In this document: in pieces, positions 1-7,937 of the stretch
Layout of the letters: every line of letters begins with the position of its first letter
Numbering within the stretch: the stretch's first letter is position 1
Position numbers and translations under genes: made by a program
Origin: Sphingomonas carotinifaciens
Lineage (GTDB): Bacteria; Pseudomonadota; Alphaproteobacteria; Sphingomonadales; Sphingomonadaceae
Length of the DNA stretch: 64,000 bases
Direction: 5' to 3'
Assembly: GCF_009789535.1 (NCBI RefSeq)
Contig: NZ_WSUT01000005.1
Location: 372,001 to 436,000, forward strand
The notes under the pieces: generated by a model
The model's database searches: none
Seen by the model: the letters and a program-made list of their open reading frames with translations, nothing else
Told to the model about the DNA's origin: nothing

Positions 1-145
1 CGAAGTCCGACATCTTGCCCTTGCGGCGCTGGCCGTGCTGGCCGGGGCCGTATTCGCGCTTGTTGACCGGGCTCTTCGGGCGACCCCAGATGTTCTCGCC
101 CATCCGGCGGTCGAGCTTGTACTTTGCGCTATGACGCTTCGACAT
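1..145 (-). CDS. rpsD: 30S ribosomal protein S4 (partial, N-terminus only)
   Basis: The first 48 codons are in the window and the rest lies beyond position 1. The translation starts [20 protein letters not shown] and continues with a GRPKSP...YGPGQHG segment, which is the conserved N-terminal start of bacterial S4. S4 is a primary binder of 16S rRNA that nucleates 30S body assembly. The ATG at 145 fits the family start exactly. No promoter is obvious in the 190 bases before the divergent chorismate mutase gene. Identification rests on 48 residues but these are highly characteristic. Confidence 0.93.
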   Translation of the reverse strand, partial: MSKRHSAKYKLDRRMGENIWGRPKSPVNKREYGPGQHGQRRKGKMSDF

Positions 146-336
146 GTGTATTCCTTGGCAACAGCTAACAACGGTATTCCCGGTAGATCGCGCCGTACGA
201 ACCTGACGATGCAGACACGCGCGGGCCCTCCGCTTCACCGGGGTGCGGGGGCGATTGCGAAGGCGCGCGCCTAGCCGCTGGCCGCCCGAGAGTCAAGAAT
301 GGACACCGCCGCCGCCACGCTTCACAGCGCGCGGCC

Positions 337-639
337 ATGACCACGATCCTTTCCGGCCCCGACTGCACCACCATGGCGGAGGTCCGCGCCGGCGTGGACC
401 AGCTCGACCGCGATCTGGTCGCGCTGCTTGCCCGCCGCTTCGCCTATATGGACGCCGCCGCCCGCATCAAGCCCGAGCGCGGCCATGTCCGAGACGAGGC
501 GCGCAAGGCCCAGGTAATCGACCAGGCCCGTGCCGAGGCGGTACGGCTCGGCGTTCCCGAACAGGTCGTGGCGGAGTTGTGGGAAACGCTGGTCGAAGCC
601 TCGATCGCCTACGAACTCGCCGCCTTCGACCGCCGCTGA
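337..639 (+). CDS. Chorismate mutase, AroQ type
   Basis: This 100-residue all-helical protein has the AroQ fold pattern: a first helix with a DQLDRDLVALLARR stretch, a KPERGHVRDEAR segment, and a C-terminal helix ending near VEASIAYELAAFD. It converts chorismate to prephenate, the committed step to Phe and Tyr. The Arg in the first helix and the Lys/Arg residues of the second helix match substrate-binding positions of the family. It is a stand-alone enzyme with no prephenate dehydratase domain. ATG 337 is used; ATG 373 would remove a conserved-looking N-terminal dozen residues. It converges on trmJ across a repeat. Confidence 0.88.
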   Translation: MTTILSGPDCTTMAEVRAGVDQLDRDLVALLARRFAYMDAAARIKPERGHVRDEARKAQVIDQARAEAVRLGVPEQVVAELWETLVEASIAYELAAFDRR

Positions 640-659
640 TAGCCTCCACCCACGCACCC

Positions 660-809
660 CGTTCGTCTCGAGTAGTCATCGAGTAGCTGCCATCAGGCAG
701 CGTATCGAGATGACGTATCGAGAGACCGCCCCGCGCGCCCACCCATCTCTCGATACACCGTCTCGATACGCGGCTTTGCCGCTACTCGACGGCTACTCGA
801 GACGAACGG
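660..809. repeat. Head-to-head pair of REP-like palindromic elements (family A)
   Basis: Two copies of one element face each other in the gap between chorismate mutase and trmJ. The left copy (about 660-726) begins CGTTCGTCTCGAGTA and ends CGTATCGAGAGA. The right copy (about 746-809) is its inverse, ending CTACTCGAGACGAACGG. Each copy holds a short GCGGC/GCCGC-type stem flanked by TCGAG repeats. Related single copies lie at 22381, 33735, 33844 and 58523. The arrangement resembles REP/BIME elements. It sits between convergent genes, so it may also act as a transcription end point. Confidence 0.85.
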
Positions 810-839
810 ATAGAGTGTTCAACCTCATGTCATCCGGCT

Positions 840-1580
840 CTACCGCCCCCGCGGCCGCGCCAGCGTCGACAACACCCCGCGCAGCGTCCGCACCTCCTGG
901 CTCGACCAGCCCGGCTTGGTCAGCAGTGTGCGCAGCGTCCGCTTGGTCGCGGGCACCCGGTCGGGCGGGAAGAAATACCCCACGCCTTCCAGCATCTCCT
1001 CCAGCTGTCCGATCATCCCGTCCAGCTCGCCCTGCGGTGCGACCGGCGGCAACTCGGTCTCCGGCGGCTGCGCCAGCGCCACGCCCTTCGACCACTCATA
1101 CGCCACCAGGATCACCGCCTGCGCGAGATTGAGGCTGCCGAATTCGGGGTTGATCGGCACGGTGATGATCGTCCGCGCCACCGCCACATCGTCGGTTTCC
1201 AGCCCCGATCGCTCCGGCCCGAACAGGATCGCCGAGCGTCCCGGCCCGGCATGGATTTCCCCGGCCGCGACCTCCGGCGTCACGACGGGCTTGGTCACGC
1301 CGCGCTTGCGCACCGTGGTGGCATAGACCTGCGAGCAATCCGCCACTGCGTCCGCCACGCTCTCATAGACCCGCGCCTGCTCCAGCACCACGTCCGCCCC
1401 CGACGCCGCCGGCCCGGCCGCCGGGTTGGGCCACCCGTCCCGCGGCGCCACCAGCCGCATCTCCAGGAGCCCGAAATTCAACATCGCCCGCGCCGCCTTG
1501 CCGATATTCTCGCCCAGCTGCGGCCGCACCAGCACGACGACGGGGGGCGGGGTGGTCCTATCCTGCACGTTCAATTCCAT
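840..1580 (-). CDS. trmJ: tRNA (cytidine/uridine-2'-O-)-methyltransferase TrmJ
   Basis: This is a SpoU/SPOUT-class 2'-O-methyltransferase of 246 residues, the usual TrmJ length, predicted to modify position 32 of tRNAs in the cytoplasm with AdoMet. Visible motifs are VVLVRPQLGENIGKAARAM near the N-terminus (motif 1, with the conserved Asn and Arg), LFGPERSGL in the middle (motif 2), and ITVPINPEFGSLNLAQAV (motif 3), which together form the knotted cofactor site. The C-terminal helical extension is typical of TrmJ rather than TrmL. Start ATG 1580 gives the correct N-terminus. Confidence 0.93.
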   Translation of the reverse strand: MELNVQDRTTPPPVVVLVRPQLGENIGKAARAMLNFGLLEMRLVAPRDGWPNPAAGPAASGADVVLEQARVYESVADAVADCSQVYATTVRKRGVTKPVVTPEVAAGEIHAGPGRSAILFGPERSGLETDDVAVARTIITVPINPEFGSLNLAQAVILVAYEWSKGVALAQPPETELPPVAPQGELDGMIGQLEEMLEGVGYFFPPDRVPATKRTLRTLLTKPGWSSQEVRTLRGVLSTLARPRGR

Positions 1581-1610
1581 GTCCTCATCACCCCCATCAC
1601 CGTTCGTCCG

Positions 1611-1967
1611 TCATCGTTCATCATTCTCCAGATCCGTGCGGTCTGCCCCACCTGCCGTTCGCCCTGAGCGAAGTCGAAGGGCACGCTCCCCCGGCGGGAT
1701 CGCCGCATCGTGCAGGTCCGCCCAGTCACCGGCGATCAGCGCTTCCTTTTTGCGCCGCGACCAGCCCTTTATCTGTCGCTCGGCAGCCAGCGCCTCATCA
1801 CGTCGGGCAAAATCCTGCGACCAAACAAGCCTCACGGGGCGGCGCCTTTGCGTATATCCCTGCATGTCGCCACTCTGGTGCTGCCCGATACGCCGCTCCA
1901 GATCGTCCGTATGACCGGCATAATAGCTGCCATCGCTACAGCGCAGGAGATATGCCCAAAAGGTCAT
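1611..1967 (-). CDS. GIY-YIG nuclease family protein with repeat-derived C-terminus
   Basis: The N-terminal 80 residues are a small GIY-YIG domain: WAYLLRCSDGSYYAGHTDDL supplies the paired Y-x-L and Y-x-G strands, followed by RR and a WSRRKKEALI segment typical of the short UPF0213/YhbQ-like group. Family members are single-domain endonucleases of mostly unknown role. The last 25 residues (PPGERALRLRSGRTAGG onward) are encoded by a copy of a dispersed intergenic repeat, so the C-terminus probably arose by read-through into the repeat. ATG 1967 is preferred; a GTG at 1991 would add eight residues. Confidence 0.8.
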   Translation of the reverse strand: MTFWAYLLRCSDGSYYAGHTDDLERRIGQHQSGDMQGYTQRRRPVRLVWSQDFARRDEALAAERQIKGWSRRKKEALIAGDWADLHDAAIPPGERALRLRSGRTAGGADRTDLENDER

Positions 1968-2025
1968 CGGCTGCTTCCACCCTCCATGCACCTCGGTCCG
2001 TGGTGCATGGAATGAGACGCAACAT

Positions 2026-2190
2026 CCGTTCGGCCTGAGCCCTTCGACAAGCTCAGGATAAACTTCGGCACCTGGCGCCGAAGTCGAAGGCCAAGCGTCG
2101 GTGGCTGTGCTTCGACTTCAGCGCGAAGCACTGAAGTTTATCCTGAGCGGCTGGCTTGCCAGCCAGTCGAAGGGCTCAGCACGAACGGGG
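2026..2190. repeat. Long inverted repeat (family B) in the nrdR downstream region
   Basis: The left arm starts CCGTTCGGCCTGAGCCCTTC and runs to CAGGATAAACTTC near 2067. The right arm starts GAAGTTTATCCTGAGC near 2132 and ends GGGCTCAGCACGAACGG at 2190. The two arms are reverse complements apart from a short insertion in the right arm. A nested CGCCGAAGTCGAAGGC/GCTTCGACTTC segment sits in between. The same core (CCTGAGCGAAGTCGAAGGGC) occurs at about 1660-1690 inside the GIY-YIG gene and in weaker form near 58455. It may form a large hairpin downstream of nrdR. Confidence 0.85.
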
Positions 2191-2227
2191 ATGGTTCATC
2201 GAAGGCAGAGGACATGCTGGAGTCCCC

Positions 2228-2692
2228 TCACTCCCCCCGCGCCACCTCTTCCACAGTCCCCGCGAACGCCTCGAAATCCTTCGCCTCGCCAAACTCGCGG
2301 TACACGCTCGCAAACCGGATATAGGCGACCGAATCGAGGCCCTTCAGCCCTTCCATCACCATCTCGCCGATCCGCTTGGACGACACCTCGCCGTCGCCGC
2401 TCGTCTCCAGTTGCCGCTGGATGCCGGATACCAGCTTTTCCAGCCGCACCGGCTCGATCGGCCGCTTGCGCGCCGCGATCGAGATCGATCGGAGCAGCTT
2501 TTCGCGATCGAACGGTTCGCGCCGATGCTCGCTCTTCAACACCGCCAGTTCGCGTAATTGAATGCGCTCGAACGTGGTGAACCGCGCTGCGCACCCCTCG
2601 CACTGCCGCCGGCGCCGGATCGCCGCCCCGTCTTCGGTGGGGCGGCTGTCCTTCACCTGGCTGTCTTCATGGCCGCAAAAGGGGCAGCGCAT
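2228..2692 (-). CDS. nrdR: Transcriptional repressor NrdR
   Basis: The 154-residue protein has the N-terminal zinc ribbon CPFC...CEGC followed by FTTFERIQL and the ATP-cone domain, which together define NrdR. It senses ATP/dATP and represses ribonucleotide reductase genes. No nrd genes or NrdR boxes were found in the window. It follows the glyA-rpiB group on the same strand, and the nrdR-glyA neighbourhood is common in Alphaproteobacteria. Full length with ATG 2692. Confidence 0.95.
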   Translation of the reverse strand: MRCPFCGHEDSQVKDSRPTEDGAAIRRRRQCEGCAARFTTFERIQLRELAVLKSEHRREPFDREKLLRSISIAARKRPIEPVRLEKLVSGIQRQLETSGDGEVSSKRIGEMVMEGLKGLDSVAYIRFASVYREFGEAKDFEAFAGTVEEVARGE

Positions 2693-2701
2693 CGCGGATC
2701 G

Positions 2702-2893
2702 TCAGCCCTTCTTCGTCGCCTTGATATAGGCATAGCCGGCACCCGCGGCGGCACCCAACAGCGGGCCGACGAACGGGATCGGGATCGCCACCACGGCGCC
2801 CAGCGCACCCCATTTCGCCATGCTCTTGCCCAGGCCCGGCGTGTTCTTCACCCGGTCCTGAACCTGACGTGCCTTGTTGTCGAAATCGGCCAT
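2702..2893 (-). CDS. Small glycine-rich membrane protein, function unknown
   Basis: This 63-residue protein begins MADFDNKARQVQDRVKNTPG, a charged amphipathic stretch, followed by one or two short hydrophobic segments rich in Gly, Ala and Pro (about residues 29-57) and a lysine-rich end. ATG 2893 is chosen because it lies four bases after the glyA stop and is preceded by a purine-rich site. It sits in a tight same-strand string rpiB-glyA-this gene-nrdR, so it is probably co-transcribed. I do not recognise a named family; a membrane-anchored role is inference. Confidence 0.7.
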   Translation of the reverse strand: MADFDNKARQVQDRVKNTPGLGKSMAKWGALGAVVAIPIPFVGPLLGAAAGAGYAYIKATKKG

Positions 2894-2897
2894 TCTC

Positions 2898-4208
2898 TTA
2901 CCCCTGATAGATCGGGAACCGTGCGCAAAGGGCGCGCACGCGGGTACGAACGTCCGCCTCGACCTCCGGGTCCCCATGTTCGCCCCTGGCCTTCAATCCG
3001 TCCAGCACGTCGGCGACCATGTGGCCGATCTCGCGGAACTCGGCCGGACCGAAGCCGCGCGTCGTGCCCGCCGGGCTGCCGACGCGAATACCGCTGGTCT
3101 TGACCGGGGGCAGCGGGTCGTTGGGAATGCCGTTCTTGTTGCAGGTGATGCCCGCACGCTCCAGCGCCTCGTCCGCGTCGCGGCCGGTGATGCCCAGCGG
3201 CGTCAGGTCGACCAGCGCCAGATGCGTATCGGTGCCCCCCGCCACCAGGTTCGCGCCACGCTCCTGCAGCGTCGCGGCCAGCACCTTGGCGTTCTCCACC
3301 ACCGCGGCGATGTAGGTCTTGAAATCGGGGCGCAGCGCCTCGCCAAAGGCCACCGCCTTGGCCGCGATCACGTGCATCAGCGGTCCGCCCTGCAGCCCGG
3401 GGAACACCGCCGAGTTGATCTTCTTGGCGGTCGCCTCGTCATTGGTCATGATCATGCCGCCACGCGGTCCCCGCAGCGTCTTGTGCGTGGTCGTCGTCAC
3501 CACATGCGCATGGCCGAAGGGGGTCGGGTGCAGCCCGCCCGCGACGATCCCGGCAAAGTGCGCCATGTCGACCATGAAATACGCACCGACCTCGTCCGCG
3601 ATCGCGCGGAACTTCGCAAAGTCGATCACCCGCGGATAGGCGGAGCCGCCTGCGATGATGATCTTGGGGCTCGTCTCGCGCGCCAGGCGGGCGACCTGCT
3701 CGTAATCGATCAGGTGCGTCTCGGGGTCGACGCCGTACTGCACCGCGTTGAACCACTTGCCCGACATCGCGGCGCGCGCGCCGTGGGTCAGGTGGCCGCC
3801 GGCATCCAGGCTCAGGCCCATGATCGTGTCGCCGGGCTTGGCCAGCGCCAGCATGACGGCGCCGTTCGCCTGCGCGCCCGAATGCGGCTGTACGTTGACG
3901 AAGTCGCAGCCGAACAGCTGCCTGGCGCGGTCGATCGCCAGTTGCTCGACCTCGTCGGACGGCGCGCAGCCCTGGTAATAGCGCTTGCCCGGGTAACCCT
4001 CGGCATATTTGTTGGTGAAGACCGAGCCTTGCGCCTCCATCACCGCCTTGGAGACGATGTTTTCGGACGCGATCAGCTCGATCTGCGTCTGCTCGCGCTC
4101 CAGCTCGTGGCGCACGCCGGCGAACACCGCGGCATCCGCCTCGGCCAGGCTGCGGGTGAAGAAGCCATCAGGCTGGACGGCGGCGATATCCTGGGGCTGC
4201 GTGCTCAT
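2898..4208 (-). CDS. glyA: Serine hydroxymethyltransferase
   Basis: The enzyme interconverts serine and glycine with tetrahydrofolate, supplying one-carbon units. The 436-residue length is slightly long because of an N-terminal extension of about 15 residues. Motifs include [26 protein letters not shown], and the PLP-lysine site [16 protein letters not shown] near residue 240. Its ATG overlaps the rpiB stop (ATGA), so it should be translationally coupled to rpiB. All expected blocks are intact. Confidence 0.97.
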   Translation of the reverse strand: MSTQPQDIAAVQPDGFFTRSLAEADAAVFAGVRHELEREQTQIELIASENIVSKAVMEAQGSVFTNKYAEGYPGKRYYQGCAPSDEVEQLAIDRARQLFGCDFVNVQPHSGAQANGAVMLALAKPGDTIMGLSLDAGGHLTHGARAAMSGKWFNAVQYGVDPETHLIDYEQVARLARETSPKIIIAGGSAYPRVIDFAKFRAIADEVGAYFMVDMAHFAGIVAGGLHPTPFGHAHVVTTTTHKTLRGPRGGMIMTNDEATAKKINSAVFPGLQGGPLMHVIAAKAVAFGEALRPDFKTYIAAVVENAKVLAATLQERGANLVAGGTDTHLALVDLTPLGITGRDADEALERAGITCNKNGIPNDPLPPVKTSGIRVGSPAGTTRGFGPAEFREIGHMVADVLDGLKARGEHGDPEVEADVRTRVRALCARFPIYQG

Positions 4209-4642
4209 GCGAACTCCTTCGACAGCTTGTCGACACGGTGCTGGTGGCGTCCACCCTCGAAGGGGGTGGACAGGAAAGCGTCGAGGCAGGCCTTGGCCAT
4301 CTCCTCGCCGATCAGGCGCGCGCCCATGGCGATCGCGTTGGCGTCGTTATGCTGGCGCGACAGGGCGGCGGTCAGCGGCTCGGACACGAGCGCGCAGCGG
4401 CAGGCGGGGTGCCGGTTGGCGGCGATCGAAATGCCGACGCCCGACCCGCACAGCGCGACCCCGCGCTCGGCCCGTCCCTCGGCCAGCGCCTCGGCCACCG
4501 CATAGCCATAATCCGGATAATCCACGCTGGCCCTGCCATCGGCCCCCAGGTCGATCACGTCATGCCCCCGCTCCCGCAACCATCCCGCCAACACCGCCTT
4601 CAACCCGGCAGCGGCATGATCGGAAGCGATGGCGATGCGCAT
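4205..4642 (-). CDS. rpiB: Ribose-5-phosphate isomerase B
   Basis: The 145-residue protein has the RpiB/LacA fold: [13 protein letters not shown] at the N-terminus, VDYPDYG, and the active-site block [17 protein letters not shown] containing the catalytic Cys. It interconverts ribose-5-phosphate and ribulose-5-phosphate in the pentose phosphate pathway. ATG 4642 gives the family start. It is the first gene of the minus-strand group and overlaps glyA by four bases, the rpiB-glyA-nrdR order being frequent in Alphaproteobacteria. Confidence 0.95.
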   Translation of the reverse strand: MRIAIASDHAAAGLKAVLAGWLRERGHDVIDLGADGRASVDYPDYGYAVAEALAEGRAERGVALCGSGVGISIAANRHPACRCALVSEPLTAALSRQHNDANAIAMGARLIGEEMAKACLDAFLSTPFEGGRHQHRVDKLSKEFA

Positions 4643-4765
4643 GGGTCGAAAGGCTCCGGGCGACAGCGAAAATGGAATGCGCGCGCCTTTACGCCCCCCG
4701 CGCGCATATTGCCACCGCGAAGTCATGCCCGGGAACGGCACACCCCCGTCACGGGTTGCCTCGCC

Positions 4766-5251
4766 ATGATCCTTCGTCTGCTTTCCCTTTCCCTGCTGGT
4801 CCCCGTCGTCTGTGCCGGTGCGGCCTGTTCCGGCCCCGCCGCGGACAACGAAGCCGCCACCAACATCACCGCGTCCGGCACCGTTCAGCCCAAGACGCGC
4901 ACGCCGGCAGGCGACTCCACCACCTTCTCCGGCTCGCCGCGCAACAGCGTCGAGACGCATCAGGCCGATCTGGTCGGCCGCTACAGGGGGGTGGAGGGCA
5001 TGTACCTCGTCGTCCGCCACGGCACCTCGCCCGGCAAATACCGGCTGGAGATGCAGTGGGACCTCGACAACAAGGGCAAGTTCGCCGGCGTGGCGAAGGA
5101 CGATGGTATTGCCTTCACCCGCAACGGCGAGGATCTGATGCTGCGCCCCACCGATGGCGACGCGACCGGACTGAAATGGCTTGCCGGGCAAAAGGAATGC
5201 CTGACGGTCAAGCCCGGTGAAGGCTATTGCCGCGTCCGCCTGCTGCGATAG
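4766..5251 (+). CDS. Small secreted or lipid-anchored protein, function unknown
   Basis: The 161-residue product starts MILRLLSLSLLVPVVCAGAA and has a signal peptide with Cys at 16 or 21, so it may be a lipoprotein, although neither Cys has an ideal lipobox. The mature part is a compact domain with YRLEMQWDLDNKGKFAGVAKDD and a pair of Cys in ECLTVKPGEGYCRV near the C-terminus that could form a disulfide. I do not recognise the family. It is divergent from rpiB and precedes a Uma2-like gene by 11 bases. Confidence 0.72.
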   Translation: MILRLLSLSLLVPVVCAGAACSGPAADNEAATNITASGTVQPKTRTPAGDSTTFSGSPRNSVETHQADLVGRYRGVEGMYLVVRHGTSPGKYRLEMQWDLDNKGKFAGVAKDDGIAFTRNGEDLMLRPTDGDATGLKWLAGQKECLTVKPGEGYCRVRLLR

Positions 5252-5262
5252 GATCACGCCCC

Positions 5263-5817
5263 GTGAACCTGCCCGTCCGCCTTGCCCCCGACACCCGCGC
5301 CCGCTTCACCGCGGCGGAGTTCCTGCGCATGGGCGAAGCCGGCGCCTTCGAGGGCATGAAGGTCGAACTGGTCGCGGGAGAGTTGGAACGGATGAATCCT
5401 CCTTTGGGCGGTCACAGCACCCGGCAGGCCATGGTGATCGGCGCCTTGTGGCAGGCGGCACGCGGCAGCAGCCTGACCGTTCTGGCCGAAACCAGCGTGC
5501 AGGTCGACGACAGCACGATTGTCGCATGCGATGCCGCCCTGGCGCACCGTCCGCTGGGCGACAGGGAACCCACCCGTCCCGATGTGCTGCTGCTGGTGGT
5601 CGAGGTATCCGAAACGACACAGGCCCGCGACCTCAGCCTGAAGCGCCTGCTCTACGCCGCGGCCGGCATCCCCACTTATTGGGTGGTCGATGGTGCCCGC
5701 GCGGTTGTCCACATCCATGCCGAGCCGATCGACGGCGATTATGCGGACATCCGCACCGTCCGATTCGGTGCGCCGCTGCCCGTCCCCGGCACCGATGGAC
5801 AGGTCACGCTCGGCTGA
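5263..5817 (+). CDS. Uma2-family putative endonuclease (DUF820)
   Basis: The protein shows the Uma2 pattern: FTAAEFLRMGEAGAFEG, VELVAGELERMNPP, then the PD-(D/E)XK core with PDVLLLVVEVSETT, followed by KRLLYAAAGIPTYWVVD. These genes are abundant in cyanobacteria and sporadic in other bacteria; their biological role is not settled. GTG 5263 is chosen because it follows the previous stop by 11 bases and starts at the natural domain boundary; a TTG at 5227 would overlap the previous gene. The acidic core (Asp of PDVL, Glu of VVEVS) is intact. Confidence 0.85.
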   Translation: MNLPVRLAPDTRARFTAAEFLRMGEAGAFEGMKVELVAGELERMNPPLGGHSTRQAMVIGALWQAARGSSLTVLAETSVQVDDSTIVACDAALAHRPLGDREPTRPDVLLLVVEVSETTQARDLSLKRLLYAAAGIPTYWVVDGARAVVHIHAEPIDGDYADIRTVRFGAPLPVPGTDGQVTLG

Positions 5818-6254
5818 TGGCGCATGTCTCCGCCCCGGCACGCCTGCTCGGCTTTTCCGGCCTGCTCCCGCCGCTGGCCCTGGTGCTGGCGCAGATCGTC
5901 ATCCCCGACCCCGCCTGGCCGATCGTCACCTTCGCCTATACGGCGCTGATCTTCAGCTTCCTGGGCGGCCTGTGGTGGACGCTCGCGCTCGGTCGCGAAA
6001 CGCGGCAAACGCCGCTGCTGCTCGCTGCGGTCACGCCCTCGCTCGTCGCCTTTGCGCTGTTCCTGCTTGCCGTCTTCCGCCTGTCGACGACATGGCCACT
6101 GGTCCTGCTCGGCAGCGCGGTGTTCCTGACCCTGCTGGTCGACCGCCATCTGGCGACCACGGGTGAGGCGCCCACCGGCTGGATGGGCCTGCGCATCCCC
6201 TTGTCGCTCGGCCTCGGCACCCTGACGATCTTGATGGCGCTGCTGACCCGCTGA
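5817..6254 (+). CDS. DUF3429-family integral membrane protein
   Basis: This is a 145-residue protein with about five hydrophobic segments, starting near LLPPLALVLAQIV and ending GLGTLTILMALLT. The FSFLGGLWWTLAL segment in the second helix is characteristic of DUF3429 proteins, whose function is unknown. The start overlaps the Uma2 stop as TGATG, so expression is coupled to that gene. It lies in the inner membrane. No catalytic motif can be read. Confidence 0.82.
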   Translation: MAHVSAPARLLGFSGLLPPLALVLAQIVIPDPAWPIVTFAYTALIFSFLGGLWWTLALGRETRQTPLLLAAVTPSLVAFALFLLAVFRLSTTWPLVLLGSAVFLTLLVDRHLATTGEAPTGWMGLRIPLSLGLGTLTILMALLTR

Positions 6255-6286
6255 CCCAATCCCGCCCCAGCGGGAGAGGGCGCGCA

Positions 6287-6327
6287 ACGCGAAGCAGAAA
6301 TGATGTTCGCGCAGGAGGCGCAGAGGT
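6287..6327. repeat. Dispersed repeat (family D), copy 1
   Basis: On the minus strand this stretch reads CCTCTGCGCCTCCTGCGCG, then AACATC, then TTCTGCTTCGCGTT. A related copy lies at 41893-41950 on the plus strand with the same blocks in the same order. Both copies are between convergent or unrelated genes and neither encodes anything visible. A small TCCCGC/GCGGGA stem just before it (6260-6275) could serve as a transcription stop for the DUF3429 gene. Confidence 0.6.
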
Positions 6328-6445
6328 GTCTCGTGCGCGCAAGCGCACCCCCATCATCACGACCCGACGATGTAGCGGTATGATTGCCCTCGGTGGAACA
6401 CCTCCGCGCCCCCGCGCGAAAACCTTCTCTCAAGCCCGAGAAGAA

Positions 6446-7687
6446 TCAGGCCGCCATCCGCAATTCCAGCCGCCCCCAGATCTCCACCAGTGCATCGGTC
6501 AGTTCGCGCATCATCGCCGGCGTATGCGCCGGCCCGGGGGTGAAGCGCAGCCGCTCGGTGCCGCGCGGCACGGTCGGATAATTGATCGGCTGCACATAGA
6601 CGCCGTATTCGGCCAGCAGGATATCGCTGATCTTCTTGGCCTTGACCGGATCGCCCACCATCACCGGCACGATATGCGTGTCGCCCAGCATCACCGGCAG
6701 GCCGGCCTCGCGCATCATCGCCTTCAGCATCCGGGCGGATGCCTGCTGCCCCTCGCGCTCGACGCTGGAGGATTTCAGGTGCCGCACGCTGGCCAGCACG
6801 CCCGCAACCAGCACCGGCGACAGCGAGGTCGTGAAGATGAACCCCGGCGCATAGGAGCGGATCACGTCCACGATCATCCGGTCCGCCGCGATATATCCGC
6901 CCATCACCCCGAACGCCTTGCCCAGCGTTCCCTCGATGATGGTCAGCCGGTCCGCCACCTCGTCACGCTCGGAAATGCCGCCGCCGCGCGCGCCGTACAT
7001 GCCCACCGCATGCACCTCGTCCAGATAGGTCAGCGCGTTGTACCGGTCCGCCAGGTCGCAGATCGCCGCAATCGGGGCGACATCGCCCTCCATCGAATAG
7101 ACGCTCTCGAACGCGATCAGCTTGGGGACCGACGGATCCGCCTCGCGCAGCAATTCTTCCAGATGCGCCACGTCATTGTGGCGGAACACCCGCTTCTCGC
7201 ACCCCGAATTGCGGATGCCCGCGATCATCGATGCGTGGTTCAGCTCGTCCGAAAAGATGATGCAGCCCGGCAGGATCTTGGCGATCGTCGCCAGCGTCGC
7301 CTCGTTCGAGACATAGCCGCTGGTGAACAGAAGCGCGGCCTCCTTGCCGTGCAGGTCGGCCAGCTCGCCTTCCAGATCGACATGGTAATGGGTGTTGCCG
7401 CCGATGTTGCGCGTGCCGCCCGAGCCTGCGCCGACATCGTGCAGCGCTTCCTCCATCGCGGCGATCACCTTGGGGTGCTGCCCCATCGCCAGATAGTCGT
7501 TGGAACACCACACCGTGATCGGCTTGGGCCCGTTATGCCCGGCAAAGCAGCGCGCATTGGGGAACGCGCCCTTGTTGCGCAGGATGTCGATAAAGACGCG
7601 GTAGCGGCCCTCGGCGTGCAGCCGGTCGATTGCCTGGGTAAAAACGCGCGAATAGTCCACGCGCACGTCCGTGCCGTCGATGCTCAT
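6446..7687 (-). CDS. hemA: 5-aminolevulinate synthase
   Basis: This PLP enzyme condenses glycine and succinyl-CoA, the C4 route to haem used in Alphaproteobacteria. The 413-residue protein is full length. Recognisable blocks are [41 protein letters not shown] and the PLP-lysine motif [14 protein letters not shown] near residue 250. The C-terminus has the [18 protein letters not shown] block specific to ALAS compared with the related AONS family (compare bioF in this window). ATG 7687 is the family start. Confidence 0.96.
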   Translation of the reverse strand: MSIDGTDVRVDYSRVFTQAIDRLHAEGRYRVFIDILRNKGAFPNARCFAGHNGPKPITVWCSNDYLAMGQHPKVIAAMEEALHDVGAGSGGTRNIGGNTHYHVDLEGELADLHGKEAALLFTSGYVSNEATLATIAKILPGCIIFSDELNHASMIAGIRNSGCEKRVFRHNDVAHLEELLREADPSVPKLIAFESVYSMEGDVAPIAAICDLADRYNALTYLDEVHAVGMYGARGGGISERDEVADRLTIIEGTLGKAFGVMGGYIAADRMIVDVIRSYAPGFIFTTSLSPVLVAGVLASVRHLKSSSVEREGQQASARMLKAMMREAGLPVMLGDTHIVPVMVGDPVKAKKISDILLAEYGVYVQPINYPTVPRGTERLRFTPGPAHTPAMMRELTDALVEIWGRLELRMAA

Positions 7688-7794
7688 GAACCGACATGTA
7701 AGCGACGCCGGTTAACAAGGCCAGCGGATAGACCCGCCCACAGTGATCGAGCCGCCCCGAATCGCATGGACAAATTGTCCCAAGGGGTCGTTTG

Positions 7795-7923
7795 AAACGC
7801 GCCGGGGCGCGTTTGACGGCGCCAGCCCGCTCCCCCACCCGGCCACCCACACAGTATCCTTGATGGGTGGCCGGGTGGGGGAGCGGGCTGGCACCGCCTT
7901 GAAACTCGCTCTTTCGCGAGTTT
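7795..7923. repeat. Cluster of three hairpins, one with a perfect 29-bp stem
   Basis: Between hemA and murI lie three stem-loops. The first is AAACGCGCC/GGCGCGTTT (7795-7803 with 7806-7814). The second is a perfect 29-bp inverted repeat (7821-7849 with 7864-7892) starting GCCAGCCCGCTCCCCCACCC, with a 14-base loop. The third is AAACTCGC/GCGAGTTT (7902-7909 with 7916-7923), extendable outward through CGCCTTG/CAAGGCG with a bulge. murI reads into this cluster, so transcription termination is likely. The strength and number of the stems suggest a dispersed repeat. Confidence 0.85.
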
Positions 7924-7937
7924 TCAACAAGGCGCCG

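Noticed and set aside
2874..4505. Long plus-strand open frame opposite glyA and rpiB
   Set aside because: It is the antisense shadow of two clear genes in high-GC DNA; its translation is rich in Arg, His and Gly with no family blocks, and glyA/rpiB fully explain the coding signal.
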